A stretch of DNA of 45,383 nt from the NCBI GenBank assembly GCA_029782025.1, contig JAKOVR010000062.1, positions 1-45,383 of the forward strand, given 5' to 3'. A program made the translations under genes and the position numbers. Source of the DNA: Actinomycetes bacterium (GTDB lineage Bacteria; Actinomycetota; Acidimicrobiia; Acidimicrobiales; Acidimicrobilacustridaceae). The notes below the pieces were generated by a model, which was not told where the DNA came from, did not search any database, and saw only the letters and a list, made by a program, of their open reading frames with translations. Positions 1 through 6,678 of this stretch are shown in pieces (the first letter of the stretch is position 1; each line of letters begins with the position of its first letter).

Positions 1-585
1 GGAGCAGCCGTACTTCCCGGCCGCTCGCGGGCCCGACGGGGAAATCATCGCCGCCACCGCGACCTCGGGATGGGGCTGGGTGTAGGGCCGCAGGTGCAGG
101 CGGGCGTTGCGGAGGGTGAACCACTCCGTCTCGCGGGTCACGGGCTCGTCGGAGCGGAACAGCTCCAGGATGACGTCGAGTGCCTCCTCCATGCGGTCAC
201 GCTGCACCGCAGGATCGATGCCGAGCATGAAGGCGTCGGAGGGGAGGGCGCCGGGGCCGACCCCGAGCATCACCCGGCCGCGGGTGATGTGGTCGAGCTG
301 CACGATGCGCTGGGCCACCATGAAGGGGTGGTGGTACGGGAGCGACACCACACCGGTGCCGAGGCGGATGTGGCGGGTCCGCTCGGCGGCGTGGGCGATG
401 AAGAGCTCGGGCGAGGCGATGATCTCGTAGCCGGCCGAGTGGTGCTCGCCGAACCACGCCTCGTCGAACCCGAGCGTGTCGAGGTGGACGACCAGCCCGA
501 GGTCGCGTTCGAGCGCCGTGGTGGGGTTCTGCCCGGTCGGGTGGAACGGAGCCATGAAGATGCCGAAGCGCAGGGGCCAGTCCAT
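1..585 (-). CDS. LLM-class flavin-dependent oxidoreductase (limonene monooxygenase-like), partial
   Basis: The gene runs off the left edge; 195 codons from ATG 585 are visible, about half the usual family length. The protein opens with RFGIFMAPFHPTGQNP and contains AWFGEHH, IRLGTGVVSLPYHHP and RGRVMLGVGPGALPSD, which are hallmarks of the bacterial luciferase-like F420/FMN monooxygenase family and closest to proteins annotated as limonene 1,2-monooxygenase. Such enzymes oxidise small organic substrates with reduced flavin; the substrate here cannot be read from sequence. ATG 585 was chosen because the conserved RFGIF strand follows within five residues and a promoter-like TTGACC-N17-TCGAAT (620-592) ends six bases before it, suggesting a leaderless or nearly leaderless transcript. 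A strong palindrome sits over the -35 box. Confidence 0.88.
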   Translation of the reverse strand, partial: MDWPLRFGIFMAPFHPTGQNPTTALERDLGLVVHLDTLGFDEAWFGEHHSAGYEIIASPELFIAHAAERTRHIRLGTGVVSLPYHHPFMVAQRIVQLDHITRGRVMLGVGPGALPSDAFMLGIDPAVQRDRMEEALDVILELFRSDEPVTRETEWFTLRNARLHLRPYTQPHPEVAVAAMISPSGPRAAGKYGCS

Positions 586-591
586 GGCGCC

Positions 592-622
592 ATTCGATCG
601 GAACTTGACCGCCCGGTCAAGT
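592..622 (-). promoter_or_regulatory. Promoter with overlapping TetR-like palindromic operator
   Basis: Positions 603-622 form a palindrome with 9-base arms (acttgaccg / cggtcaagt) around a 2-base centre. On the minus strand it contains TTGACC (620-615), followed 17 bases later by TCGAAT (597-592) and then the ATG of the monooxygenase at 585. An operator over the -35 box implies repression; the TTGACC/GGTCAA arms resemble sites of TetR-family regulators. No tetR gene is visible in the window. Confidence 0.6.
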
Positions 623-657
623 AGCCAAAGGGCGCGCCGGACGGCCCGTCCGTTCCG

Positions 658-663
658 TAGCAT
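658..663 (+). promoter_or_regulatory. Candidate -10 box of the DUF3089 lipoprotein gene
   Basis: TAGCAT lies 26 bases before the GTG start at 690, with a purine-rich ribosome site (ggaggagg, 678-685) between them. No convincing -35 is seen. Confidence 0.35.
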
Positions 664-689
664 GGCGGCGAACCACCGGAGGAGGACCT

Positions 690-1970
690 GTGCGCCGTCG
701 AACCCTGTCGTTGACCTTGGCTGTGCCCGTCGTCGGGGTGGCCTCGTTGCTGGCGGGCGCGTGCTCGTCGGGCAGCACCGGCTCCGGCGCCACCGCCGGC
801 CCGCCGGCCACCGGCGCCCCGGCGACCGCTCCGGCGGGCGGGGGAGGGGCGACCGGGACGTCGGCGCCGTCCGGCGGCGGGTCCCGGGCCGGCGGCCCGC
901 TGGCCCGCTACGCCGACGTCGAGTCGGCCACCTACGCCAAGGACGAGAACTGGGTGTGCCGGGCCGGGAAGGCCGGCGACCTCTGCACCACCGAGAGCCT
1001 CGACACCACCACCATCAAGGCCGACGGCTCGACGCAGGTCGAGAAGGTCCAGCGCGACGCCAACCCGTCCTACGACTGCTTCTACGTGTACCCCACGGTG
1101 AACTTCGGGGGCGACGAGCGGGCGCCGGCCGACACCAAGATGGCGGCCGACCCGTCCCAGGAGATCGCCGTCACCCGCAACCAGGCCGTGCGCTTCTCCC
1201 AGCACTGCCGGGTCTTCGCACCGCTCTACCGGCAGGTCACCTTCGCCGGGTTCGGTGCCCCCAACGCGGCCGAGCTCTTCGAGACGGCCTACGGCGACGT
1301 GCGCGAGGCCTTCCGCTACTACATGCGCCACTGGAACGAGGGCCGCCCCTTCGTGCTGATGGGCCACTCCCAGGGGTCGGGCATGCTGGTCGACCTGATG
1401 AAGAAGGAGCTCGACGGCCCGGCCAACGCCGAGGTCCGGGCCCACCTCGTGTCGGCCATCCTCGGCGGGGGCCGCACCGAGGTGGCGGCGGGCAAGGACG
1501 TCGGCGGCTCGTTCACCGACATCCCGGCCTGCCGGAGCGCCACCCAGACCGGGTGCGTCATCGGCTTCAACACCGTGGTCAAGGGCGGCGACAAGGACGA
1601 CCGCACGCGCTGGGGCAGCGCCGAGCGGGCCGACACCCGGCGTCTCTGCACCAACCCGGCCGACCTCGCCGCCGCGCCGGGCGCAGTGGCCGACGTCGTG
1701 CCGATCGTGGGCAACCAGGGTGACTTCGCCCCCGGCGTCACCATCACCACCCCGTGGGTCACCGCCCCGGGCTTCGTCCAGCTGGCCTGCGTCTCCGACG
1801 GATCGGTCACGGTGCTCGAGGCCTCGGCCAAGGGTGCGCCCGGCGACGTCCGCAACCCCGAGCGGTTCCTGACCGAGTCGAAGGGGTGGGGGCTGCACGT
1901 CACCGAGATGGGCCTCGTGCAGGGCAGCCTGATCGCCGTCGTGCAGGCCCAGGTGGCGGCGATGCGCTGA
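690..1970 (+). CDS. DUF3089 family exported lipoprotein (alpha/beta-hydrolase-like)
   Basis: A 426-residue protein with a lipoprotein signal: RRR at residues 2-4, hydrophobic core, then LLAGAC with the lipidated Cys at 25. A Ser/Gly/Ala/Pro-rich linker follows to about residue 70. The body carries the DUF3089 signatures PSYDCFYVYPTV and FSQHCRVFAPLYRQ, and the nucleophile elbow GHSQGS with Ser227, so an esterase or lipase-type fold anchored outside the membrane is likely; the substrate is unknown. Start GTG 690 is set by the strong ggaggagg ribosome site five bases upstream. It is divergent from the monooxygenase and convergent with the NTF2-like gene, so probably monocistronic. Confidence 0.85.
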   Translation: MRRRTLSLTLAVPVVGVASLLAGACSSGSTGSGATAGPPATGAPATAPAGGGGATGTSAPSGGGSRAGGPLARYADVESATYAKDENWVCRAGKAGDLCTTESLDTTTIKADGSTQVEKVQRDANPSYDCFYVYPTVNFGGDERAPADTKMAADPSQEIAVTRNQAVRFSQHCRVFAPLYRQVTFAGFGAPNAAELFETAYGDVREAFRYYMRHWNEGRPFVLMGHSQGSGMLVDLMKKELDGPANAEVRAHLVSAILGGGRTEVAAGKDVGGSFTDIPACRSATQTGCVIGFNTVVKGGDKDDRTRWGSAERADTRRLCTNPADLAAAPGAVADVVPIVGNQGDFAPGVTITTPWVTAPGFVQLACVSDGSVTVLEASAKGAPGDVRNPERFLTESKGWGLHVTEMGLVQGSLIAVVQAQVAAMR

Positions 1971-1999
1971 GGGCGACGGCGGCGACGGCTCGGCCGCGG

Positions 2000-2434
2000 C
2001 TAGGCCAGCTGGCGGGCGATCGTGGCCGTGTCGAAGTAGATCCGCACGGTGTCGAGGGTGTCGCCCCGGAACAGGAAGAACGCTGCCATCCGGCACCGGA
2101 ACCCGCGCCCGGTGGGCTCGATCCGCTCCGCCCCCTCGATGGAGCCGAGCAAGGTGCCGGTGACCCAGACCTCGGCGATCACGGCGTCGTCGGCGTGGTG
2201 GTGGGCGATCAGCTCGTAGCGGTAGTCGGGGAAGGCGTTGCTGCGCTCGTGCAGGTAGTGGCCGACCTGCTCGCGGCCGTCGTAGACCTTGTGGGTGCCG
2301 ATGAGCTCGTAGCGCGGGTGGGGGAACACGGCGCAGATCGCGTCGAGGTCGTGCCGGTTCTCGGCGTCGAGGAGGCGGAGGAGGCGGTCCTCCCGCCGCT
2401 GGCGCAGGTCGTCGCTCGCCACCGTCGCCGTCAC
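2000..2434 (-). CDS. SnoaL/NTF2-like protein
   Basis: 144 residues with the alpha+beta cone-like pattern of SnoaL-type polyketide cyclase or NTF2-like proteins: an N-terminal helix followed by HDLDAICAVFPHPRYELIG, then DGREQVGHYL, FPDYRYEL and a C-terminal GFRCRMAAFFLFRGD-type strand region. Family members are small-molecule isomerases, cyclases or ligand binders; no specific reaction can be assigned. The start is GTG 2434, which overlaps the TGA of the upstream aldolase gene in a GTGA junction, so translation is probably coupled and the two proteins may act in the same pathway. An in-frame start farther upstream would lie inside the aldolase gene and add Arg/Pro-rich shadow sequence. Confidence 0.75.
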   Translation of the reverse strand: MTATVASDDLRQRREDRLLRLLDAENRHDLDAICAVFPHPRYELIGTHKVYDGREQVGHYLHERSNAFPDYRYELIAHHHADDAVIAEVWVTGTLLGSIEGAERIEPTGRGFRCRMAAFFLFRGDTLDTVRIYFDTATIARQLA

Positions 2435-3195
2435 TCGGCGAGGTCGGGCTGGGCCCGGATGATCTGCTCGAACAGCGGCTGGAAGCTCAGCCAGCCGGCC
2501 ATGTGGGAGCCGACGTGGCCGGCGGTGAGGGCCGCGGTGTCGTCGTCGATCGGGCGGGGCGTGCCGGCGGCCTGGGCCAGCAGCTGGGCCTGGCAGCTGC
2601 GTTCCATCGTGATGAACCACCACGCCGCCTCGTCGACCGAGTGGCCGACGGTGAGCAGGCCGTGGTTGCGCAGGATCGCCGCCTTGCGGTCGCCGAGGGC
2701 ATGGGCGATGCGCTTGCCCTCCTCGAGGTCGAGCACCACCCCGGTGTAGTCGTCGAAGAGGGCATGGTCGCCGTAGAAGGCGCAGGCGTCCTGGGTGAGC
2801 GGCAGCAGCTCCTGGCCGAGCGACGAGAAGGCCTTGCCGTTGAGCGAGTGGGCGTGCGCCGCGGCCTGCACGTCGGGCCGGGCGGCGTGGACCTGGGAGT
2901 GGATGGCGAAGGCGGCGTCGTTGACGGCGTAGTCGCCCTCGACGATCTCGCCCTGGTGGTTGACGAGGAGCAGGTCCGACGCCCGGATGACGGAGAAGTC
3001 CACCGCGAACGGGTTGACCCAGAAGTGGTCCGGGAGCTCGGGGTCGCGGGCGGTGATGTGGCCGGCCACGCCTTCGCTGAAGCCGAACTTCCCGAACAGC
3101 CGGAAGGCGGCGGCGAGCCTGATCTTGATGTGGCGGCGCTCGTCCTCCACCGAATCGAACGTCGGGATCTGGTAGCGCAAGGGCTTGCGGGCCAT
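2431..3195 (-). CDS. Class II aldolase/adducin family protein
   Basis: 254 residues matching the class II aldolase/adducin fold. Zinc-ligand motifs are present: GHITAR near residue 45, HAHS near 118 and NHG near 177, along with the typical FWVNPFAVDFS and TQDACAFYGDH segments. Family members cleave or form C-C bonds in sugar phosphates (fuculose or ribulose phosphate aldolase or epimerase); many actinobacterial paralogues have unknown substrates. ATG 3195 is preceded by a strong AGGAGGGG ribosome site. It forms a two-gene unit with the NTF2-like gene, with a 4-base overlap, and diverges from the cobalamin riboswitch. Confidence 0.88.
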   Translation of the reverse strand: MARKPLRYQIPTFDSVEDERRHIKIRLAAAFRLFGKFGFSEGVAGHITARDPELPDHFWVNPFAVDFSVIRASDLLLVNHQGEIVEGDYAVNDAAFAIHSQVHAARPDVQAAAHAHSLNGKAFSSLGQELLPLTQDACAFYGDHALFDDYTGVVLDLEEGKRIAHALGDRKAAILRNHGLLTVGHSVDEAAWWFITMERSCQAQLLAQAAGTPRPIDDDTAALTAGHVGSHMAGWLSFQPLFEQIIRAQPDLAE

Positions 3196-3315
3196 CGGTT
3201 CCCCTCCTGCGGCGACTGGGACCCCAACTCTACGCCGCCATACCGGCCGGTGGGTCGGGCGGGGTCGGGCTTGGTCGCCGAGCCGGTCGTGTGGTTCGAT
3301 GGCCGGGCACTGATA

Positions 3316-3414
3316 CGTGCGGCAGATAGGGGAAGCCGGTCAGAGTCCGGCGCTGTCCCGCAGCCGTGGGTCGCCTCTCCAGGGGCGGCGAGTCGGAATA
3401 CCTGCTGCCGCACG
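3316..3414 (+). promoter_or_regulatory. Cobalamin riboswitch aptamer
   Basis: The conserved core is readable: atagGGGAAGCCGG..CCGGCgctgTCCCgcagccgtg, with GCCGG 3335-3339 pairing CCGGC 3347-3351 and GGGA 3330-3333 pairing TCCC 3356-3359, followed by the B12-box-like agtcggaatacctgc at 3391-3405. A perfect 10-bp stem (3316-3325 with 3405-3414) closes the element at about 99 nt, so it is a compact aptamer. These are the standard marks of the cobalamin riboswitch family. It lies 92 bases upstream of the secreted barrel gene on the same strand. Confidence 0.9.
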
Positions 3415-3462
3415 GCTCTGGATGCGCCGTCGTGGAAAACGGGGCTGAGCCATCGAAGCGAT

Positions 3463-3503
3463 CCTCATCCGAGGTTCCGGCTGACCCCACGGAAAGGAAC
3501 CTC
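3463..3503 (+). promoter_or_regulatory. Riboswitch expression platform: ribosome-site-masking stem
   Basis: gaggttcc (3471-3478) pairs perfectly with ggaacctc (3496-3503), an 8-bp stem that buries the GGAA/AGGAA ribosome site and ends three bases before ATG 3507. A competing small hairpin, cctc 3463-3466 with gagg 3471-3474, shares the 5' strand. This mutually exclusive layout fits translational control by the riboswitch; no terminator U-tract is present. Confidence 0.65.
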
Positions 3504-3506
3504 CTC

Positions 3507-4658
3507 ATGCTTCGCCTTCGTGCCCTCGTGGCCGCGCTCGTCGCGGTCTCGCTCCCGGTGACCGCCCTCGCCGCCCACCCGGCGGCGGCCGCGCCGCTCA
3601 CCGCCGACCCCGCCGTCGCTGCCGACCTGGCCAGCGTGTGGCTGGCCGGCCAGGTGGGGGCGTCGGGCTTCATCCCCAACGGGGCCAACCAGCCCGACGT
3701 GTCGTCCACGCTCGACGCCGCGCTGGCCCTCGCCGCGTCGGGCACCGACCACGCCACCTTCGACCGGATCCTCAGCTGGCTCCAGGCCAATGCGCTGACC
3801 GTGATCACGCCCAACGGCAGCGATGACCCGGGCCGCATCGGCGCGCTGCTGATGCTGGCCCACCTCGCCGGCATCACCCCGACCCAGTTCGGCGGCCTCG
3901 ATCTGCCGGCCCGCCTGGCGGCCACGCTCGGGACGCTGCATGCCGGCCTCTATGGCGACGGGGATCCCACCTACGACGGCGTGTACCGCCAGTCCCTCGC
4001 CCTGATGGGGCTCCATGCCATCGGGGCCCCGCTGCCGGTCACTGCGGTCGACTGGCTCGTGGCCCAGCAGTGCGGCGCCACGCCGTCGTCGGCCACCGGG
4101 GGCTTCCTCGGCTATCGGGCCGACACCACGGTGGACTGCCCCGCCCCCGACCCCAACACCTTCAGCGGCCCCGACACCAACAGCACCGCCATCGCCGTGG
4201 AGGCGCTGGCCGCGGCCGGGCGCAGCGCCGCCGTGGCGGCGGGTCTCGACTTCCTCGCCGCCGCTGAGGGGGCCGACGGGGGGTTCGCCTTCATCCCGGG
4301 CGGTGGGGCCGACCCCAACTCCGAGGCCCTGGTGATCCAGGCCATCGTGGCCGGCGGCGAGAACCCGTCGGCCGGTCGCTGGGTGAAGGGCAACGCCACG
4401 CCGGTCACCGCACTGCTCACCTGGCAGCTCGGCACGACCGCCGACGCTGCCGACCAGGGGGCGCTGGCGTCCCCGTACAGCAACGGGGCGCCCGACGTCT
4501 TCGCCACCCGCCAAGGCATCTGGGGCCTGGTCGGTGCGCCGTTCCCGCTGGCCGCGGCCGCCTTCCCGCCGCCGGCCACGACCACCACGACCGTGGCGCC
4601 GTCGACCACGAGCACGACGACGCCGGTCGTGCAGGCCACGCCGGCGTTCACCGGCTGA
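3507..4658 (+). CDS. Secreted alpha/alpha-barrel protein (prenyltransferase/squalene-oxidase-like repeats), cobalamin-regulated
   Basis: 383 residues with a Sec signal peptide (MLRLRALVAALVAVSLPVTALA, Ala-rich cleavage zone by about residue 30). The body is built of helical repeats with GGF/GF-type turns (GASGFIPNG, GGFLGYRAD, DGGFAFIPGG) and helices such as STLDAALALAASG, as in the terpenoid cyclase/prenyltransferase alpha6-alpha6 barrel superfamily, which also includes the barrel of animal intrinsic factor and transcobalamin. A Thr/Pro/Ser-rich tail follows and ends in PAFTG with no membrane segment. The riboswitch upstream makes a role in extracellular cobalamin capture the leading inference; enzymatic activity cannot be excluded. 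Start ATG 3507 follows a ribosome site at 3491-3498. No transporter gene is adjacent. Confidence 0.82.
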   Translation: MLRLRALVAALVAVSLPVTALAAHPAAAAPLTADPAVAADLASVWLAGQVGASGFIPNGANQPDVSSTLDAALALAASGTDHATFDRILSWLQANALTVITPNGSDDPGRIGALLMLAHLAGITPTQFGGLDLPARLAATLGTLHAGLYGDGDPTYDGVYRQSLALMGLHAIGAPLPVTAVDWLVAQQCGATPSSATGGFLGYRADTTVDCPAPDPNTFSGPDTNSTAIAVEALAAAGRSAAVAAGLDFLAAAEGADGGFAFIPGGGADPNSEALVIQAIVAGGENPSAGRWVKGNATPVTALLTWQLGTTADAADQGALASPYSNGAPDVFATRQGIWGLVGAPFPLAAAAFPPPATTTTTVAPSTTSTTTPVVQATPAFTG

Positions 4659-4695
4659 GCCATCCGCGTCCCGGGCGGGCGGCGGTGCTGAACTA

Positions 4696-4707
4696 CGTCA
4701 CGTGACG
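4696..4707. promoter_or_regulatory. Palindrome CGTCACGTGACG, copy 1
   Basis: A perfect 12-base palindrome that includes the GTG start (4702-4704) of the small Cys-motif gene. An identical 12-mer occurs at 6617-6628 in front of another gene, suggesting a shared operator. Confidence 0.45.
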
Positions 4708-5124
4708 AAACCCGCCGACCGTCCCCCTGGAACGCCGGACGCGGGGGAGGGGCGCGCCCCGGCCCGCCGCCCCGCCCGGGAGCGCCAGGACCGCTGCCTC
4801 TGGTGCGGCCGTGCGTTCACCGTGCCGGCCGGACCGGGGCGGCCCCGCCGGTACTGCCGGCAAGGGTGCCGGCAGCAGGCCCACATGGCCCGCAAGCTGG
4901 CGGCCGCCCACGGGCTCGGCGACGACGACCTGGTGGTGGCGCGCGCCGCGCTCGAGGAGCTCCAGAGCCGCCTCTACTGCCTGCAGGCCGCCATCCAGGA
5001 CGTCGAGCGCGACCTCGAGCACGGCCACGAGCCCGACGACCTGCGTGAGGCGTTCGACTGGCTCCTGGAGAACGCCCGGCCGGTGGCCGAGCTCTGGATC
5101 GAGCCCCGCACGACGTCGACCTGA
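4702..5124 (+). CDS. Small CxxC/CxxxC putative zinc-binding protein
   Basis: 140 residues. After a Pro/Arg-rich, probably disordered N-terminus of about 30 residues comes CLWCGRAF and then RYCRQGCRQQAH, a CxxC...CxxxC arrangement suited to one zinc ion and common in small actinobacterial proteins of unknown function. The rest is helical (DDLVVARAALEELQSRL, then QDVERDLEH), possibly a coiled coil for dimerisation. It could be a DNA-binding regulator, but no known DNA-binding domain is evident. The start GTG 4702 lies inside a palindrome, which would allow autoregulation. Its end is four bases from the convergent DoxX gene. Confidence 0.7.
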   Translation: MTKPADRPPGTPDAGEGRAPARRPARERQDRCLWCGRAFTVPAGPGRPRRYCRQGCRQQAHMARKLAAAHGLGDDDLVVARAALEELQSRLYCLQAAIQDVERDLEHGHEPDDLREAFDWLLENARPVAELWIEPRTTST

Positions 5125-5128
5125 CCGG

Positions 5129-5545
5129 TCAGGCCTCCTCGGTCGGGCGGGTGGCCACGAGGACGGCCCAGATCATCAACGCCTGCACCGGGAGCCGGGC
5201 GAAGAGCAGCCAGCGGGGCGGCTTGGGCAACCCGTCGATGGCGATGTCGGAGAAGGCCTGGTTGACGTTGGCCGGGAAGATGGCGAGCAGCAGCACCACG
5301 AGGGCGAGGCCGAGCCGCCGGCTCGGACGGCGCAGCAACTGGATGCCGCCGGCCGTTTCGAGCACCCCGGTGCCGTAGACCAGGAGGCGCTTGGCGGGCA
5401 GGGCGTCGGGCACGATGGCCTCGAAGGAAGCCGGGGCCACGAAGTGCAGGGCGCCGATCGTGGTGAACGTGGTGCCCATGGCCAGCCGGGCGGCCAAGGC
5501 GCCGGGGCGGCGGGATGGGCGGGTGGGGGGGACGTCGGCGGGCAT
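5129..5545 (-). CDS. DoxX-like membrane protein
   Basis: 138 residues with four hydrophobic segments (around 18-38, 52-70, 75-97 and 112-130), typical of DoxX/MauE-type small integral membrane proteins. Recognisable features are MGTTFTTIGALHFVAP near the first segment and VLETAGGIQLL in the second. Members are associated with thiol or quinone redox and membrane oxidoreductase complexes, but most, as here, have no assigned partner. It is divergent from the DJ-1/PfpI gene, with 147 bases between the starts. Confidence 0.75.
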   Translation of the reverse strand: MPADVPPTRPSRRPGALAARLAMGTTFTTIGALHFVAPASFEAIVPDALPAKRLLVYGTGVLETAGGIQLLRRPSRRLGLALVVLLLAIFPANVNQAFSDIAIDGLPKPPRWLLFARLPVQALMIWAVLVATRPTEEA

Positions 5546-5692
5546 CGGGCTCCTCGGGTGGTGGCACCGGCCGTTCGTCGCCGCGGGCCGGGTGGATCAC
5601 GCAGGCTACCGGGGGCCCGGCCGGAGGCGGGTGGCCGGGATCGTCGCCCGTTCGTCCTTGCCGCCATGGACGGGGCAGGAGACGATCGACCC

Positions 5693-6316
5693 ATGCAACT
5701 CGCTCTCGTCCTCTACGACCGCTTCACCGCCCTCGACATCGTGGGCCCGTTCCAGGTGCTGGCCGACATCCCCGGGGTGGAGGCGGTCTTCGTGGCCGAG
5801 ACCGCGGGCCCGGTCACCGACCACACCGGCCGACTGACGATCGAGGCCACGGCGGCGCTGGCCGAGGTCCCGGCCCCCGACATCGTGGTCGTCCCCGGTG
5901 GGCCCGGGGAGCGGATCGCTGGGCCGGACCATCCGGTGGTGGCGTGGCTCCGGGCCGTCCACCCCACGACGACCTGGACCACCAGCGTGTGCACCGGGTC
6001 GATCCTCCTGGCCCTGGCCGGGCTCCTCGACGGGGTGGAGGCGACCTGCCACTGGCGCTCCCTCGACCGCCTCGGCGCCCTCGGTGCCGTCCCCACCGGC
6101 CAACGGGTGGTGGAGCGGGGCAGGATCATCACCGCCGCCGGCGTGTCCTCGGGGATCGACATGGGTCTGGTCCTCGCCAGCCGGCTCTTCGGCGACGAGG
6201 TCGCCCAGGCCGTCCAGCTCGCCATCGAGTACGACCCGCAACCCCCGTTCGACGCCGGATCGCCGGCCAAGGCCCCGGCGGGGGTGCGGGCCCTGCTCGA
6301 GTCCGTGGTCACCTGA
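5693..6316 (+). CDS. DJ-1/PfpI (glutamine-amidotransferase-like) family protein
   Basis: 207 residues. It begins QLALVLYDRFTALDIVGPFQVL and contains the nucleophile elbow SVCTGSILLALAGLLDG with Cys100, followed by ATCHW and AAGVSSGIDMGL. This pattern is typical of the isonitrile hydratase/AraC-amidotransferase branch of the DJ-1/PfpI superfamily; no C-terminal AraC helix-turn-helix is present, so it is a stand-alone enzyme, perhaps a hydratase or deglycase-like protein. ATG 5693 was chosen because an aggag ribosome site lies about eleven bases upstream; ATG 5666 in frame is an alternative that adds nine residues. Confidence 0.82.
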   Translation: MQLALVLYDRFTALDIVGPFQVLADIPGVEAVFVAETAGPVTDHTGRLTIEATAALAEVPAPDIVVVPGGPGERIAGPDHPVVAWLRAVHPTTTWTTSVCTGSILLALAGLLDGVEATCHWRSLDRLGALGAVPTGQRVVERGRIITAAGVSSGIDMGLVLASRLFGDEVAQAVQLAIEYDPQPPFDAGSPAKAPAGVRALLESVVT

Positions 6317-6400
6317 GACCGGTCCGGCTCGCCTTACCCCGGACTAGACATAACGGAGATTATGGGCGTCAAGCCCGAACGACGGGGAGCAGCGGGGCGC

Positions 6401-6435
6401 GACGTCCTCCGTGGGTGGACGTCCTTCCGTGGGTG
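6401..6435 (+). repeat. Tandem direct repeat, two 17-18 bp units
   Basis: gacgtcctccgtgggtg (6401-6417) is followed immediately by gacgtccttccgtgggtg (6418-6435), differing by one inserted t. The second unit runs into the left arm of the palindromic element at 6428, so the repeat may have arisen by duplication of that element's edge. Confidence 0.75.
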
Positions 6436-6471
6436 CGAAGTGTTCGCGGCCGCGAACAAGTCGCACCCACG
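6428..6471. repeat. Dispersed composite palindromic element, copy 1
   Basis: Outer arms cgtgggtgcga (6428-6438) and tcgcacccacg (6461-6471) are fully complementary. Inside, separated by an unpaired ag on each side, is the perfect 18-base palindrome 6441-6458 (tgttcgcg-gc-cgcgaaca). A closely related element lies at the right edge of the window (45349-45383). It sits in the 362-base gap between the PfpI and hydrolase genes, which otherwise holds the tandem repeat and the palindrome at 6611; no credible gene was found there. Confidence 0.8.
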
Positions 6472-6610
6472 AGGATCTCGGACCCACATGAGCGCGCACG
6501 ACGCTCGAGGGACTCGTCGCCCCGTGCGTGACGTCGCCTCCCGGCCCCGGAGCCCTGCGATCCCGAATCGGGTCGTGGCCCATGACTCTCGGGGCCCTGC
6601 TGCCCGCCGA

Positions 6611-6634
6611 CCATAACGTCACGTGACGCTATGG
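6611..6634. promoter_or_regulatory. 24-bp near-perfect palindrome containing CGTCACGTGACG, copy 2
   Basis: The 12-mer at 6617-6628 is identical to that at 4696-4707. Here it is extended by complementary flanks ccata (6611-6615) and tatgg (6630-6634), with a single mismatched pair (6616/6629). It lies 45 bases before the preferred start of the hydrolase gene and covers an alternative ATG at 6631, so an operator role is likely. Confidence 0.5.
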
Positions 6635-6678
6635 ACCGATGGTCCGCGGGCCGGGCTCCGGTGGCATCATGGGCGACC

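Noticed and set aside
270..2096. 608-codon minus-strand frame
   Set aside because: Antisense of the DUF3089 gene joined to a wrong frame of the monooxygenase; the true monooxygenase frame starts at 585.
6441..6458. LexA (SOS) box
   Set aside because: The actinobacterial SOS box reads CGAAC...GTTCG; here the half-sites are in the opposite order (GTTCG...CGAAC), and the motif belongs to a larger repeat.
6401..6471. CRISPR array or insertion-sequence ends
   Set aside because: Only two tandem units with no spacers, no transposase or cas gene, no target-site duplication.
6344..6622. Possible gene in the 6.3-6.7 kb gap on either strand
   Set aside because: Short Arg/Pro-rich translations crossing a palindrome, no ribosome site, no consistent codon bias.
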